Assembly (NCBI RefSeq): GCF_011207455.1
Contig: NZ_CP048877.1
Span: forward strand, 488,576-552,575
Origin: Thermosulfuriphilus ammonigenes
GTDB taxonomy: Bacteria; Desulfobacterota; Thermodesulfobacteria; Thermodesulfobacteriales; ST65
Length of the DNA stretch: 64,000 nucleotides
Direction of reading: 5' to 3'
In this document: piece by piece, positions 23,427 through 32,864 of the stretch
How the letters are laid out: each line of letters starts with the position of its first letter
Numbering within the stretch: the stretch's first letter is position 1
The notes under the pieces: model-generated
The model's input: only the letters and a program-made list of their open reading frames with translations
Told to the model about the DNA's origin: nothing
The model's database searches: none
Position numbers and translations under genes: made by a program

Positions 23427-25370
23427 CTATGATACGCCCTTTTCTTTTAAAAAGGAGCCAAACTTTTTATCTGTAATGCAAATATGATTAACTAACCACT
23501 CTTTAAGAAAATTCATAAGATCATGAGAGATAAGAGCCTCACCTGAATCTACTCTCTCTTTAAAGTCTAAAACTTTTTTGACTAACTTTTCGTGTATCTT
23601 TTTATGAATATCACTTTCAGGATACTGGTACTTATCAAACAAATCTTCCTCAGTTTTGAAATGATAAGCTGTATAGTCAATTAAATCATAAAGCAAGCGT
23701 TTTAGATACTCTTTATCTCTACCACTTTGAAGAGATTCATAAAGAGAGTTTACCATATTCAGCAACTTTTGATGCTGCTCATCAACAATTTGTACCCCTA
23801 CAACAAACTGAGGCCCCCATTCCATAAATTTTTTGTTCTCTACCAAATGATCACTTCCCAAACGAAGACCAGCTTGTTTATCTACTGAAATTAGCCACTT
23901 ATTAAACAGATCTAAGATTTCATTAAAGATGGGCTGAATTCTCTCCTTAAAGAAGGTTATAGCCTGCCATCTTTCCTGACCGGAGGTTAACATCTTTTGA
24001 AGATCTATCACTGAAGTATGAAGATCATGATGAACCTTTTTAAGTCTATCTATTATAGGTTCTATCGTAGGATCTGGTCGGTAATTCTTCAAAAATTTTC
24101 CTAAACCACATTTGGTGGGATCAGTCTCTACCTCTGGAGGTTTACCTTGAATTATTGCACTAATAACATTGTCTTTCCACTGCTGATGTTGATAAAGGAC
24201 AGCCCTGATCTTCTGAGATTCAGGGATATAGTCCTGAATCTCAGACATAAAATTGGTATTTATTCTAATCCCCGAAAGAACCATCGACCCTTCGGTTACT
24301 ATATTGTCAACACTGGTTTCAATAATATCCAAGTCTTTTTTCAAACCCTCAAAGTTTTCAGAGTGATCAAACAAAACATCCGCCTTGTTTTTAACCTCTC
24401 GAGTAATATTACTAGCCCGTTCGATATTACTAGTTATATCGCTTATGGTTACTGTCTGCTCTTCGGCTGCACTGGCAATAGTATTAGCCAAATCATTCAC
24501 TTCTACCACTGTACCAGTAATTGACTCCACCGCTGAAACCGCAGACTGGGTCTCCTGCTGGATTGTCTCCACCATTCTGGTAATCTCTTCGGTGGCCTTG
24601 GCCGTCTGACGGGCCAGCTCCTTGACCTCGTTGGCCACCACGGCAAAGCCCTTTCCGGCCTCCCCCGCCCGGGCGGCCTCAATGGTGGCGTTTAGGGCCA
24701 GAAGATTGGTTTGCTCGGCGATTTCATTAATAACTTTAATGATGGATCCTATTTTCTGAGAGCTTTCAGAAAGACGAGAAATAGTTTCCTTTGTGGCTAA
24801 GGCATGCTCCTGGGCCTCGTTGGTCTTCTGGGCGGTCGAGGAGATACTCTGGGCAATCTCTGTAGCCGCCGTAGAAAGATCCTGCAGAGCAGTAAAGATT
24901 GTCTCTATATCTTCCGTGGCCTGGGTGGCTGAAGTCTTCATATCCTGGGCTATATCACTGGTTCTTTGAGCGTGATTTTTTATCTCATTGCTGGATGAAT
25001 CAATGAACTCCCGGGCTTCCCCCAGGATTCGATTTTGAAGCCCCAGAGTAGAAAAAAGGCCAACAATAAAGGCAAAAAAGCTATCCATAGCCTTTATAAG
25101 ATCCTTAATTTCCTGAAATCCATGGGGACGAAGTCCTTTTTCAAAGCTGCCTCGGGAGGCTGCCCAAAGGGCTGAAGCGATGGCCTGGAGATCTCGACTA
25201 AGAAGGATAGTGAAATAAAGCCCACCCAAAAAGAGAGCTAGGCTCAAACAAAGAAAAAAATAAAAAACATAATCTTTTTGCGGATAAAAGGCCAAAATTA
25301 GGCTGCACAGAAACAAAAGCCCCCAAAAAGCCCCCAAAAATAGTTTAAGGGAATAGTGAAATCTCTTCAT
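23427..25370 (-). CDS. Methyl-accepting chemotaxis protein with CZB and bacteriohemerythrin domains
   Basis: 647 residues from ATG 25370 (AGGAGC ten bases upstream). Two transmembrane helices at the N-terminus are separated by only a few residues, so there is almost no periplasmic sensor. The cytoplasmic signalling hairpin contains [20 protein letters not shown] and [14 protein letters not shown]. After it comes a CZB zinc-binding domain ([24 protein letters not shown]) and a C-terminal hemerythrin ([37 protein letters not shown]) carrying the His/Glu diiron ligands. Sensing is therefore internal: oxygen or NO at the diiron site plus a redox- or zinc-sensitive CZB. It resembles DcrH-type aerotaxis receptors of sulfate reducers. 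Confidence 0.93.
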   Translation of the reverse strand: MKRFHYSLKLFLGAFWGLLFLCSLILAFYPQKDYVFYFFLCLSLALFLGGLYFTILLSRDLQAIASALWAASRGSFEKGLRPHGFQEIKDLIKAMDSFFAFIVGLFSTLGLQNRILGEAREFIDSSSNEIKNHAQRTSDIAQDMKTSATQATEDIETIFTALQDLSTAATEIAQSISSTAQKTNEAQEHALATKETISRLSESSQKIGSIIKVINEIAEQTNLLALNATIEAARAGEAGKGFAVVANEVKELARQTAKATEEITRMVETIQQETQSAVSAVESITGTVVEVNDLANTIASAAEEQTVTISDITSNIERASNITREVKNKADVLFDHSENFEGLKKDLDIIETSVDNIVTEGSMVLSGIRINTNFMSEIQDYIPESQKIRAVLYQHQQWKDNVISAIIQGKPPEVETDPTKCGLGKFLKNYRPDPTIEPIIDRLKKVHHDLHTSVIDLQKMLTSGQERWQAITFFKERIQPIFNEILDLFNKWLISVDKQAGLRLGSDHLVENKKFMEWGPQFVVGVQIVDEQHQKLLNMVNSLYESLQSGRDKEYLKRLLYDLIDYTAYHFKTEEDLFDKYQYPESDIHKKIHEKLVKKVLDFKERVDSGEALISHDLMNFLKEWLVNHICITDKKFGSFLKEKGVS

Positions 25371-25388
25371 AATAGCAAAGCTCCTCAT

Positions 25389-25772
25389 CAGTAATTTTCC
25401 TTAAGAAAATATCGCCACAAACTAGGAAAGACCTTAAATTAACTCCTTGAAATTAAAGGACTTTTCAGACTTATCGTTTTTTAGCTGGTATTCCCCAAAT
25501 CCAAGAAGCCCAAACAGCCCTGAAATAGACAGGTAAACGTCAAAAGGCAGGCAAAATCCAAAAGGACCCGAGGAAGCTCTCTCCATACCCTCAGGGGGCT
25601 TCCCTTAATATTCCCCAAAACCAACTAACTTGATATTTATCGACAGTTAGAGGCTAAAATAAAAGATTTTAGGGAAAAATCCGATAAGTTTTATATAAAA
25701 ACTTGACATTTAAGTCTATAATGGTGATTTTTCTTAAAAAGTTCTTCAAACTTTATTTCAAGGAGGTCTTAG
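25389..25772. other. AT-rich intergenic region between MCP and GYD genes
   Basis: No gene seen. Two near-identical 16-mers, tattccccaaaTccaa at 25489-25504 and tattccccaaaAccaa at 25609-25624, lie 120 bases apart. A stem aggaagc/gcttcct with a long loop occurs at 25571-25605. Perfect TTGACA (25703-25708) and TATAAT (25717-25722) boxes are present but only eight bases apart, so they cannot form one ordinary promoter. AAGGAGG precedes the GYD start. Confidence 0.4.
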
Positions 25773-26060
25773 ATGCCCATTTACATCATGATGACCAAAC
25801 TCACCGATGAAGGCCGCAAGACTATTAAGAAAAAGCCAGATAGGATCAAAGAGGTTAACAAAGAAGTAGAGGCCATGGGGATAAAGATTTTAGCCCAGTA
25901 TGCCATAATGGGGCCATATGACTTTTTAAACATCCTTGAAGCCCCCGATAACGCCACAGTAACTAAACTTTCTGTGGAACTTGGCTCAAGAGGGACAGTC
26001 ATACCCTCTACCTTTCCCGCCCTGACTGTAGACGAGCTTATAGAAGCCTTGAAGAAGTAG
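25773..26060 (+). CDS. GYD-domain protein
   Basis: 95 residues (MPIYIMMTKLTDEGRKTIKK...YAIMGPYDFLNILEAPDN...) matching the small GYD family, a dimeric alpha/beta-barrel-like fold of unknown function (named for Gly-Tyr-Asp; here GPYD). AAGGAGG stands seven bases before the ATG and a strong terminator follows, so it is transcribed alone. Confidence 0.85.
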   Translation: MPIYIMMTKLTDEGRKTIKKKPDRIKEVNKEVEAMGIKILAQYAIMGPYDFLNILEAPDNATVTKLSVELGSRGTVIPSTFPALTVDELIEALKK

Positions 26061-26087
26061 CCGATCTTATAGCTCCCCCCAACCTTA

Positions 26088-26111
26088 GGCGGGCCGATGC
26101 CCGCCTTTTTT
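26088..26111 (+). terminator. Rho-independent terminator of the GYD gene
   Basis: Stem GGCGGGC/GCCCGCC, 4-base loop CGAT, then six T. Confidence 0.85.
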
Positions 26112-26173
26112 GCATCAAAATATGGATCAATGGTATCTAAGAAAAAACTGGGGCCAGGAAAATTAAAAACTAA

Positions 26174-26245
26174 TTTGATAGCTCTCATGTTGAGAGCATC
26201 AAAGTTGGAACTGCAAGTCCATCAGGGCATAGAAATGCCTGGAGA
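26174..26245 (+). promoter_or_regulatory. Structured leader upstream of the CLC transporter gene
   Basis: Three stem-loops in series: tttgat-A-gctctca / tgagagc-atcaaa with a 3-base loop (26174-26203, one bulged A), ggac-type ggaactgcaagtcc (26207-26220), and ggcat/atgcc (about 26225-26237), ending at the AGAGG before ATG 26252. It does not match the fluoride (crcB) riboswitch consensus or others I can recall. It may be an unrecognised cis-regulatory RNA or an operator palindrome. Confidence 0.4.
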
Positions 26246-26251
26246 GGCTTA

Positions 26252-27916
26252 ATGAAGGCCAGAACAAGGCGGCTGGTACTCGACGCTGTTCTCCTGGGAA
26301 TTATTGGTGCCTTAAGCGCCAAGGTCTTTATCTTTCTCCTTGGCTTGGCCCAAGAGATCTTTCTTCATCGCCTGGCCGGCTATATTCCTCCCGGGCTTCC
26401 CAATGAGGGAGGCATTCTCAAAGAGAGCCTCAGCTCCCGTAGCCCCTGGATGATTCCCCTGGCCACCACCTTAGGGGGGCTTCTCTCCGGAATCATCGTC
26501 TACACCTGGGCCCCTGAAGCCGAAGGACACGGAACAGACGCCATGGTCCGGGCATTTCATCGATTGGGAGGCTATATCCGGACCAGAGTGCCGTTTTTAA
26601 AGATGCTGGCCTCGGCTATCACCATTGGTTCAGGAGGGGCGGCTGGCCGTGAGGGCCCCACGGCCCTGGTTAGTGCCGGAATCGGGTCTCTCTACGCCCG
26701 GGTGGCCAAACGGCCGGCTGAAGACCGCCGTCTTCTTATGCTCATGGGATCCGCTGCCGGGCTATCGGCCATCTTTCGGTCTCCCATCGGAACGGCTCTG
26801 TTCACCATTGAGGTTCTCTACAGTGAAATGGAATTCGAGGCCGGAGCACTCATCTTTACTCTCCTGGCTGCGGTTATTGCCTACACGGCCATGGGCCTTA
26901 TGGGAATCTGCGGGCCTCTTTTCCAGGTTCCACCGGATCTCTTCGTTGATGTCCGTCAGTACTACTGGTACGCCATTTTGGGGGTTTTAAGTGGCCCCAT
27001 CGGCACCATCCTTCCGGTGGTTTTCTATGGTCTTCGAGATCTGTTCCTGCGAATTCCCATAAAGCCCCACTTCAAGCCGGCCATTGGGGCCCTGGGGGTA
27101 GGAATCATGGCCATCTGGCTTCCCCAGATTCTGGGAGGAGGCTACGGATGGATCCAGATGGCCATGGATGGAGGCCTGGGGTGGAAGCTGATGCTGGTCC
27201 TCTTATTCGCCAAAATGATCGCCTTTCCCCTGACGGTCTCCTCCGGAGGATCAGGTGGAGTCTTTGCTCCCAGCCTCTTCGTAGGGGGCATGTTAGGAGG
27301 GGCCATGGCTGGACTGGCCCATCTGCCACCGGCCTCATTCGTCGTTGTGGGGATGGCCTCGGTCTTTGGAGCCGCTGCCAGGGTACCTATCGCCGCCATG
27401 TTCATGGTGGTGGAAATGACCGGGGCCTATTTACTCTTGGTTCCGGCAGCTTTGGCTGTGCTTCTGAGTTATCTTGTCCAGAGCCTGCTGGCGGCAGATC
27501 TCAAATACCCCAGCCTTTACGAGTTTCAGGTACCTAACCGGGCCGAATCCGCTGCTCATCAGGAAGAATTTCTTCAAACTGCCCTGGACCTTCTGCTTAA
27601 ACGCCGGGTTTCCATCCCCGAAACCATTGGTCATCTCAATCTCCTGGTGCTTCTGGAGCTGGGAATTCCCCTTGAGTTGCCCGATGGCAAACGTCTGGTT
27701 ATCCAGACCATCTCCGCTAAATCCCCCTGGGTTGATCGCCCCTTAAAGGATATTCCCCTCCCCGAGGAGGCCGAACTCATTGCCCTGGTAAGGGAAGATC
27801 ATCTCCTTTTTCCTCAAGGCTCCTTGACCCTTAAGGCGGAGGACAAGCTCCTCTTTGTGACCTCTATAGCCGGTTGGAAGGAATTAAATCGCATCTTTGG
27901 CGGCAGCCGAGTCTGA
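26252..27916 (+). CDS. CLC-type chloride channel/transporter with C-terminal RCK_C domain
   Basis: 554 residues with about eleven hydrophobic segments. Selectivity and gate motifs are GSGGAAGREGP (gating Glu in GREGP) and SSGGSGGVFAPSLFVGGMLGG. The helix that in E. coli ClcA carries the proton-path glutamate (IEE) reads FTIEVLY here, with Val in its place, so this may be an uncoupled channel rather than a 2Cl-/H+ exchanger. Residues 480-554 (VIQTISAKSPWVDRPLKDIP, EDKLLFVTSIAGW) form a TrkA-C/RCK_C ligand-binding domain instead of the more usual CBS pair. The 3' end overlaps the convergent HEAT gene by 33 bases. Confidence 0.88.
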   Translation: MKARTRRLVLDAVLLGIIGALSAKVFIFLLGLAQEIFLHRLAGYIPPGLPNEGGILKESLSSRSPWMIPLATTLGGLLSGIIVYTWAPEAEGHGTDAMVRAFHRLGGYIRTRVPFLKMLASAITIGSGGAAGREGPTALVSAGIGSLYARVAKRPAEDRRLLMLMGSAAGLSAIFRSPIGTALFTIEVLYSEMEFEAGALIFTLLAAVIAYTAMGLMGICGPLFQVPPDLFVDVRQYYWYAILGVLSGPIGTILPVVFYGLRDLFLRIPIKPHFKPAIGALGVGIMAIWLPQILGGGYGWIQMAMDGGLGWKLMLVLLFAKMIAFPLTVSSGGSGGVFAPSLFVGGMLGGAMAGLAHLPPASFVVVGMASVFGAAARVPIAAMFMVVEMTGAYLLLVPAALAVLLSYLVQSLLAADLKYPSLYEFQVPNRAESAAHQEEFLQTALDLLLKRRVSIPETIGHLNLLVLLELGIPLELPDGKRLVIQTISAKSPWVDRPLKDIPLPEEAELIALVREDHLLFPQGSLTLKAEDKLLFVTSIAGWKELNRIFGGSRV

Positions 27917-28603
27917 CCCCAGCCTTAAGAGGGCTTCCTGGACCAAAGATCCCAGAGGCCTTATCCGCCACTGATCCCCCTCGGGGACAGGGACACCGGT
28001 TTGGTCACCGATGAGTTGTTTTATTTTGGAGACCGAGTCACTATCTGCCAGAAGCCCCAGGGCAGATACCGCTGCGGCCCGAACCTGGAGATCAGGAGAG
28101 TCAAGGAAGGGACGAATGTATCTTAAGGCCCCCTTTTGCCGCATAAGTTTAGGGTTTTCCCTGGCTAAACGGGCCAGACCCCAGAGAACCTCCCGCTGAA
28201 GGGGCTCAAATTCCAGAAGATTTCCGTCCTCTCGAAGGTAAGAAATTAATATATGGGCATATTCTGCGGCCAAGCTCGGAGAGCGGGCCAGAATTTCTCC
28301 CATGGCCAGAGGAACTCCCCAGCCTATGCCCCCTGACTCTTCGTTGAGCATCCACATCAGCCGCCTCATAACCACCCGGGCGGCCTCAAGATCTTTCTGC
28401 GCCAGACGGGAGACCACCTCACCCAGAGCAATGGCTGCCCGGAGGCGAACAGCCTCTTCACGGTGACAAAGGGCTCCAATGAGAGGATTTATGACTCTTT
28501 GAGGAGGGTATTTGGTCAGCTGCTTAAGAAGATCTGGGAGGTCCCTCTCTTTTAGAAGGGAGAGGACCTCCCATTTTAAGGCCCTGCCAGAACTACTGGG
28601 CAT
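27884..28603 (-). CDS. HEAT-repeat protein, DVU0298-like
   Basis: 239 residues of helical repeats (EEAVRLRAAIALGEVVSRLA, DSPDLQVRAAAVSALGLLAD) like PBS-lyase HEAT repeats. The overall arrangement recalls the DVU0298 family of sulfate reducers, whose function is not established. Its ATG overlaps the fprA stop (AATGCCCAGTAG), making it the last gene of the oxygen-defence operon. It may be a scaffold for an operon product. Confidence 0.75.
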   Translation of the reverse strand: MPSSSGRALKWEVLSLLKERDLPDLLKQLTKYPPQRVINPLIGALCHREEAVRLRAAIALGEVVSRLAQKDLEAARVVMRRLMWMLNEESGGIGWGVPLAMGEILARSPSLAAEYAHILISYLREDGNLLEFEPLQREVLWGLARLARENPKLMRQKGALRYIRPFLDSPDLQVRAAAVSALGLLADSDSVSKIKQLIGDQTGVPVPEGDQWRIRPLGSLVQEALLRLGSDSAAAKDAI

Positions 28604-29810
28604 TGGCCAGATCTTCTTTGATGGCCTTCGCTATCTGGATGCCAAGCTCGCGGCACTCTTTGAGTTGCTCATGGGTGGGGACAAACTTAACCCTTAAGCC
28701 CTGGTGAACTAGCTTGGCCTTCATGTCCTCCAGGTATTTGTTCATGTGCTTGACGGCCTCTCCACTCCAGCCATAAGAACCAAAGGCGGCGGCTATCTTC
28801 TGGCGGGGGCGAAGACCCTTTATGTAGGTCAGGATATCGGCCATCTGGGGAAGCATGTTGTTATTAAGGGTAGAGGAGCCTACAACCAGGCCCTTGGCCT
28901 CAAGGAGTTGGGTCATAATGTCGCTTCGGTGGTCGATACCAGCGTTCATTACCTTAACCTCAACCCCCTCGGCCATAAGGCCATCGGCGATGGCCAGTGC
29001 CATCTTCTCCGTACTTTGCCACATGGTAGCGTAGCAGACTACGGCCAAGGCCCGAGCCTCATAAGAGCTCCAGCGGCGATAGGCCTCAAGGATATCCTTG
29101 AGGCGGCTCCGCCAGATAACCCCGTGATCAGGCAGGATCATCTCTATCTCCAGGCCCATCTCCTCTACGGTCTGGAGCAACTTTTGCACCTGGGGGGAAA
29201 ACGGAAGAACGATATTGGCATAATATTTTGCCGACTCCTGCATGAGCTTACTAAAATCAACCTCATCGTCAAAACGTCCACTAGTGGCATAGTGCTGGCC
29301 AAAGGCATCTTGAGAGATAAGGATCTTGTCCTCCGGGAGGTAAGAGACCATGCTATCTGGCCAGTGGATCATCCTGGTCTCCAAGAACTGAACCGTCCGG
29401 CGTCCCAGGCTAAGACGATCTCCAGTTTTAACCTCTACCAAAGGCCAGTCCTTGGCCTTATCGTGAAAATGCTCAATTAGCCCCCGATAGCCCATGGGAG
29501 AACAGAAGACTTTCTCGGGACGGATACGTTCAATAAGCTCCGGGAGCCCCCCAGAGTGATCCATTTCCACATGGTTAACAACGATATAGTCAACCTTCTG
29601 GGGATCCCCTAAAACCTTAATGAGGTGGTGGACAAGATCACTGACAAAGGGCCTTTTGACGACGTCAAAAAGGGTGATCTTCTCATCAACGACCAGATAG
29701 GCGTTATAGGTGGACCCTCGTTTGGTAGAGTAACCATGAAAATCCCGGATATTCCAGTCAATGGCCCCCACCCAGTAGATGTCCTTTTTTACCTCAACCA
29801 CGTTAGCCAT
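28593..29810 (-). CDS. fprA: A-type flavoprotein / rubredoxin:oxygen oxidoreductase
   Basis: 405 residues. The metallo-beta-lactamase-like domain carries the diiron ligands H80-x-E82-x-D84-H85 (NHVEMDHSGG). The C-terminal flavodoxin domain (from about residue 255; VVCYATMWQSTEKMA) binds FMN. Such enzymes reduce O2 to water or NO to N2O with electrons from rubredoxin, whose gene lies directly upstream. GGAGA precedes the ATG. Soluble cytoplasmic enzyme; final step of the operon's oxygen-scavenging chain. Confidence 0.95.
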   Translation of the reverse strand: MANVVEVKKDIYWVGAIDWNIRDFHGYSTKRGSTYNAYLVVDEKITLFDVVKRPFVSDLVHHLIKVLGDPQKVDYIVVNHVEMDHSGGLPELIERIRPEKVFCSPMGYRGLIEHFHDKAKDWPLVEVKTGDRLSLGRRTVQFLETRMIHWPDSMVSYLPEDKILISQDAFGQHYATSGRFDDEVDFSKLMQESAKYYANIVLPFSPQVQKLLQTVEEMGLEIEMILPDHGVIWRSRLKDILEAYRRWSSYEARALAVVCYATMWQSTEKMALAIADGLMAEGVEVKVMNAGIDHRSDIMTQLLEAKGLVVGSSTLNNNMLPQMADILTYIKGLRPRQKIAAAFGSYGWSGEAVKHMNKYLEDMKAKLVHQGLRVKFVPTHEQLKECRELGIQIAKAIKEDLANAQ

Positions 29811-29839
29811 CTGAGTGTCTCTCCTTAAAAGTTAGGAAT

Positions 29840-30001
29840 TTAATCTGCCGGGCTAAAAGCCTCTTTGGCTGCTCCACAAACAGGACACACCCAGTGATCT
29901 GGAAGCTCTTCAAAGGGTGTTCCCGGTGGGATGTCGTTTACCGGATCCCCGGCCTGGGGATCATACACATAGCCACAGACGCTGCAGACATACTTCTTCA
30001 T
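29840..30001 (-). CDS. Rubredoxin
   Basis: 53 residues with [10 protein letters not shown] and [11 protein letters not shown], the two CxxC loops that bind one iron. The start at 30001 (MKKYVC) is set by family length and by AGGAGG-like CAGGAGGC just upstream. It delivers electrons to FprA and probably to rubrerythrin and superoxide reductase of the same operon. Confidence 0.97.
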   Translation of the reverse strand: MKKYVCSVCGYVYDPQAGDPVNDIPPGTPFEELPDHWVCPVCGAAKEAFSPAD

Positions 30002-30029
30002 ACCTGCCTCCTGTAAAAAGCAATTAACT

Positions 30030-30551
30030 TTAGGCCTCACCCGTCGTTTCTGTCGGAAGGTTAAAGACCCGTTTGGCCATCTCTCGATCCACCATAAAAA
30101 GACCCTGGGGGGAATCACCAACCAGCTTGAGCCTTTCCACCACCGCCCCTACCGAGGCCTCCTCTTCCACCTGCTCGCTGACAAACCATTGCAAGAAAAT
30201 ATTGGTGGCATGATCCCTCTCCTCCAGGGCCAGGTTGACCAAATCATTTATCAGGCTGGTGACATACTGCTCGTGTTTCAAGGCCGCCTCAAAGGCTGCC
30301 AGCGGTGAGGCCCATTCAGAGGGAGGGGCCTCGATGGTAGCCAGTCTCACTCGACCGCCGCGCTCATTGATAAAATTGTAAAATTTCATGGCGTGGGTAA
30401 GCTCCTCCTGGGTTTGCATCTTCATCCAGTGGGCAAACCCCTCCAGATTCATGGATTCAAAATAAGCGGCCATGGAAAGATAGAGATAGGCTGAGTAAAG
30501 TTCGGCATTAACCTGCTTATTAAGGGCCTCCTCCATTCGTTGACTAAGCAT
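30030..30551 (-). CDS. ftnA: Ferritin
   Basis: 173 residues, typical of bacterial FtnA. Ferroxidase ligands are in [12 protein letters not shown] (Glu), EELTHAMKF (Glu, His) and the [16 protein letters not shown] helix. It stores iron and so limits Fenton chemistry. It is two bases from the end of the desulfoferrodoxin gene, within one transcript. Confidence 0.95.
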   Translation of the reverse strand: MLSQRMEEALNKQVNAELYSAYLYLSMAAYFESMNLEGFAHWMKMQTQEELTHAMKFYNFINERGGRVRLATIEAPPSEWASPLAAFEAALKHEQYVTSLINDLVNLALEERDHATNIFLQWFVSEQVEEEASVGAVVERLKLVGDSPQGLFMVDREMAKRVFNLPTETTGEA

Positions 30552-30552
30552 C

Positions 30553-30927
30553 CTAACTCCTCCAGAGTCCGTGAAGATTGCAGTACTCCCGGGCAGTAAC
30601 TTCCTGGGCGTCTATCAGAAATGTTGCCTCCGGAGCCTGACCCGGCTTAAGAAACTGGCGGTAGGCCTTACCATCAGCGATAATCTCGATCCATTCGATA
30701 TAGTGCTTTTCTTCCATCGGATGGGCTACACTGCCCACCTTAACCTTGAAACCGCCATCGATCTTTTCCACCACCGGAACATGTTTTTCCTTGGCGGCAT
30801 CGACCGTGTTTTCCTCCATAAGCTTCATAGGCTGGCCACAACAGACAAGCTGGCCCTGTCCGGCGTGGACCATCTCCACCATGTTGCCACAGACCTCACA
30901 CTTGTAGACCTCAAGAAGTTTCGTCAT
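30553..30927 (-). CDS. dfx: Desulfoferrodoxin (2Fe superoxide reductase)
   Basis: 124 residues with both centres. Center I uses CEVCG and CCGQ, a desulforedoxin-type Fe(Cys)4 site. Center II uses [16 protein letters not shown] and YCNLHG, the four His and one Cys of the superoxide-reducing iron. Cytoplasmic; it reduces superoxide to hydrogen peroxide, which the neighbouring rubrerythrin and peroxiredoxin remove. Confidence 0.96.
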   Translation of the reverse strand: MTKLLEVYKCEVCGNMVEMVHAGQGQLVCCGQPMKLMEENTVDAAKEKHVPVVEKIDGGFKVKVGSVAHPMEEKHYIEWIEIIADGKAYRQFLKPGQAPEATFLIDAQEVTAREYCNLHGLWRS

Positions 30928-30966
30928 CCTTCCATCCTCCTTATTAGCAGATTTCCTCCAAAAGAT

Positions 30967-31395
30967 TTAAATTACTTTGATAACCCGAGGCTCGCTTAGC
31001 CACCAACCATGAAGGTTGCAGTGTTCTACGGCCTCAAGGGTACCTGTTTCTGAGAGACGAATTTTAAACACCGCCAAAGAGGAGGCAACTCCTCCCTGGG
31101 GGTAGTTGACCTTGGCTATGGTCTTCCCCTCAAACCTTAAAGAAATCTCATCGATCCAGTGCTCCGGGAGGGAAGGATGAGGAAGAAGGTATCCTACCCT
31201 TACCTGCACTTCAAACCACTGGCCAGCCCGAACCTCACCAGGAGCAATGATGGCCGGAACATGCTTTTTCTCCAGGGTCGAAGGATTATGAGGATTCTTA
31301 AGGCGGTTTAGTCTCTCAGCGGCCAGAGCCCTGGGAGCCACCCCAACCATAGCCGCAGTAGCCATAAGGCCCTTTAAGAAAAGCCGCCTTTCCAT
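30967..31395 (-). CDS. Exported superoxide reductase (neelaredoxin type) with Tat signal
   Basis: 142 residues. The N-terminus (MERRLFLKGLMATAAMVGVA, then ALAAE) is a twin-arginine signal, so the folded iron protein would be exported to the periplasm; a TatC gene lies at 51145. The mature part keeps only the catalytic centre: KKHVP with the preceding Glu, HPSLPEHWIDEI and HCNLHGWW. There is no center I. A periplasmic superoxide reductase needs an electron donor other than rubredoxin, and the multiheme cytochrome gene immediately upstream is a plausible source. Confidence 0.85.
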   Translation of the reverse strand: MERRLFLKGLMATAAMVGVAPRALAAERLNRLKNPHNPSTLEKKHVPAIIAPGEVRAGQWFEVQVRVGYLLPHPSLPEHWIDEISLRFEGKTIAKVNYPQGGVASSLAVFKIRLSETGTLEAVEHCNLHGWWLSEPRVIKVI

Positions 31396-31446
31396 ACAAT
31401 GCCTCCTTCATCAAGCGGCGGCCAAAGGCCTGGCCGCCGCTTGACT

Positions 31447-32790
31447 TTACTTGACCTCTAAATGGACCGTGGCCTGGTTGACAGTTATGGGCTGGTATTC
31501 CTCCGGAGGAAGCTCCATAAACTTACCCACAGAGCTTGGCACCTGGCTGTAGTAAAGAGTGGCCTTAATGGTCAGAGGACCTTTGGCTACATTCTTCGGT
31601 ATCCGCCAGGTATAAGTCTCCACTTTGGTTTCCCGAGGGCCTATCCGATAATCAACCAGATTGTTGTCCGCCGTGTACCACTGACAGATGGTCATCCGTC
31701 CCTTGGGGTCAAAGAAGGGCCGCCGGAAGATCCTGGCTCCATCAGGAACGTCGCCATCTCGTTTGATCCCCTTAAAGCCCTTAATCTCCATAATTTCTCC
31801 CATGGCCTGATAGGCCAGGGCCGAGGAATCGGCAATGGTGTACTCCTCGCCCTTGAAGCCCTTTTTGTCCACCGGAAGATGAAACTTGCGCCCTTTGGCA
31901 TCAACGGCCCAGACCTCAAGCCAGAGCATCCTCTCCTCTGAAGAGCCAGAGGGAACCATGTGTCCGGCCTTACCGTTAAAAAGCTCAGCCCGGATAACCA
32001 GCCTGCTCCCCGGCGAGACTTCCCTCTTGCTGGCATAAAGGGCCAGGTCTATGACTCCGGCCAGCTTTGAAGGCACGTGGGAGCCATGGAAGTTGTGGTG
32101 GGCCATATCCTGACGCACTTTTCCCCCCATGGCCGCCTTGGCCGGAGCCCGATACATATGACAGTCCTGGCAACGAACGCCCTGTTTGGCATAAGGGCCG
32201 GCCTTCCACTCTCGATAGGTCTCCTTAACCCAGGCCCCATAAGGGCTCTGTTCGTCATGACAGGTGGCGCAGAACTCCGGAGTCCGGAGAAACTCGGAAT
32301 AAACCACCCCGTGAACAGGGCTCTTGGCATCTTTACGGGGCCCCTGTTTGTCGCGCCCGGGCTGGACAATGAAACTAAAGTTAAAGGGCTCCTTCTCGGT
32401 GCTCCCAACAATATTGTGACACACCTCACAGGAGACCCCTTCGTTGGCCCGGCTGTTGGCAGAGACCGGCTGAGGAGGAATATCTCCTGTAAGGAAGGCC
32501 AGTGGTGAATGACAGCCGATACAACCGGCCTTAACCCCGGCCACCTTGGGTTCTTTCTGGGAATGGGGCAGGGCCAGTTTAAAATACTCCACCTCATCCC
32601 AGGTATGGGTGTAAGACTGAGACATCATGCTCTGGCGCCACTCTTGGTAGATCTCCTTGTGGCAGCCGGCACACATGGTAGGTTTTTTAAAATCCGAATA
32701 CTTAAACTTTCCCATCTCGGCAGCCCCAGCCTGGGCACAGACACCTATAACCAGAAAAACAGCAAGGGCCCAAAAATTAAGACCTCTCAT
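31447..32790 (-). CDS. Pentaheme c-type cytochrome
   Basis: 447 residues with a Sec signal (cleavage near AGAAEM) and five CxxCH sites: CAGCH, CIGCH, CEVCH, CATCH and CQDCH, all in the first 230 residues, as in cytochrome c-554-like proteins. The C-terminal 210 residues are a beta-rich domain without hemes. It lies in the middle of the oxygen-defence operon, before the Tat-exported superoxide reductase, which argues for a role as periplasmic electron carrier or terminal reductase. The substrate cannot be told from sequence. Confidence 0.85.
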   Translation of the reverse strand: MRGLNFWALAVFLVIGVCAQAGAAEMGKFKYSDFKKPTMCAGCHKEIYQEWRQSMMSQSYTHTWDEVEYFKLALPHSQKEPKVAGVKAGCIGCHSPLAFLTGDIPPQPVSANSRANEGVSCEVCHNIVGSTEKEPFNFSFIVQPGRDKQGPRKDAKSPVHGVVYSEFLRTPEFCATCHDEQSPYGAWVKETYREWKAGPYAKQGVRCQDCHMYRAPAKAAMGGKVRQDMAHHNFHGSHVPSKLAGVIDLALYASKREVSPGSRLVIRAELFNGKAGHMVPSGSSEERMLWLEVWAVDAKGRKFHLPVDKKGFKGEEYTIADSSALAYQAMGEIMEIKGFKGIKRDGDVPDGARIFRRPFFDPKGRMTICQWYTADNNLVDYRIGPRETKVETYTWRIPKNVAKGPLTIKATLYYSQVPSSVGKFMELPPEEYQPITVNQATVHLEVK

Positions 32791-32864
32791 GCCCCCCTCC
32801 TTTAAAGTAGATTTGTAGATTTTGATAATGAAGCCGGCAGGGGGGCGTTCTGCCCCCCCAAAGC

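Noticed and set aside
25703-25722. Perfect TTGACA and TATAAT boxes upstream of the GYD gene
   Set aside because: Only eight bases separate them, far short of the 16-18 needed; each would need a partner box that I do not see.
26174-26245. Fluoride riboswitch before the CLC gene
   Set aside because: The conserved bases of the crcB motif are missing, and the CLC protein keeps the chloride-type GREGP motif.
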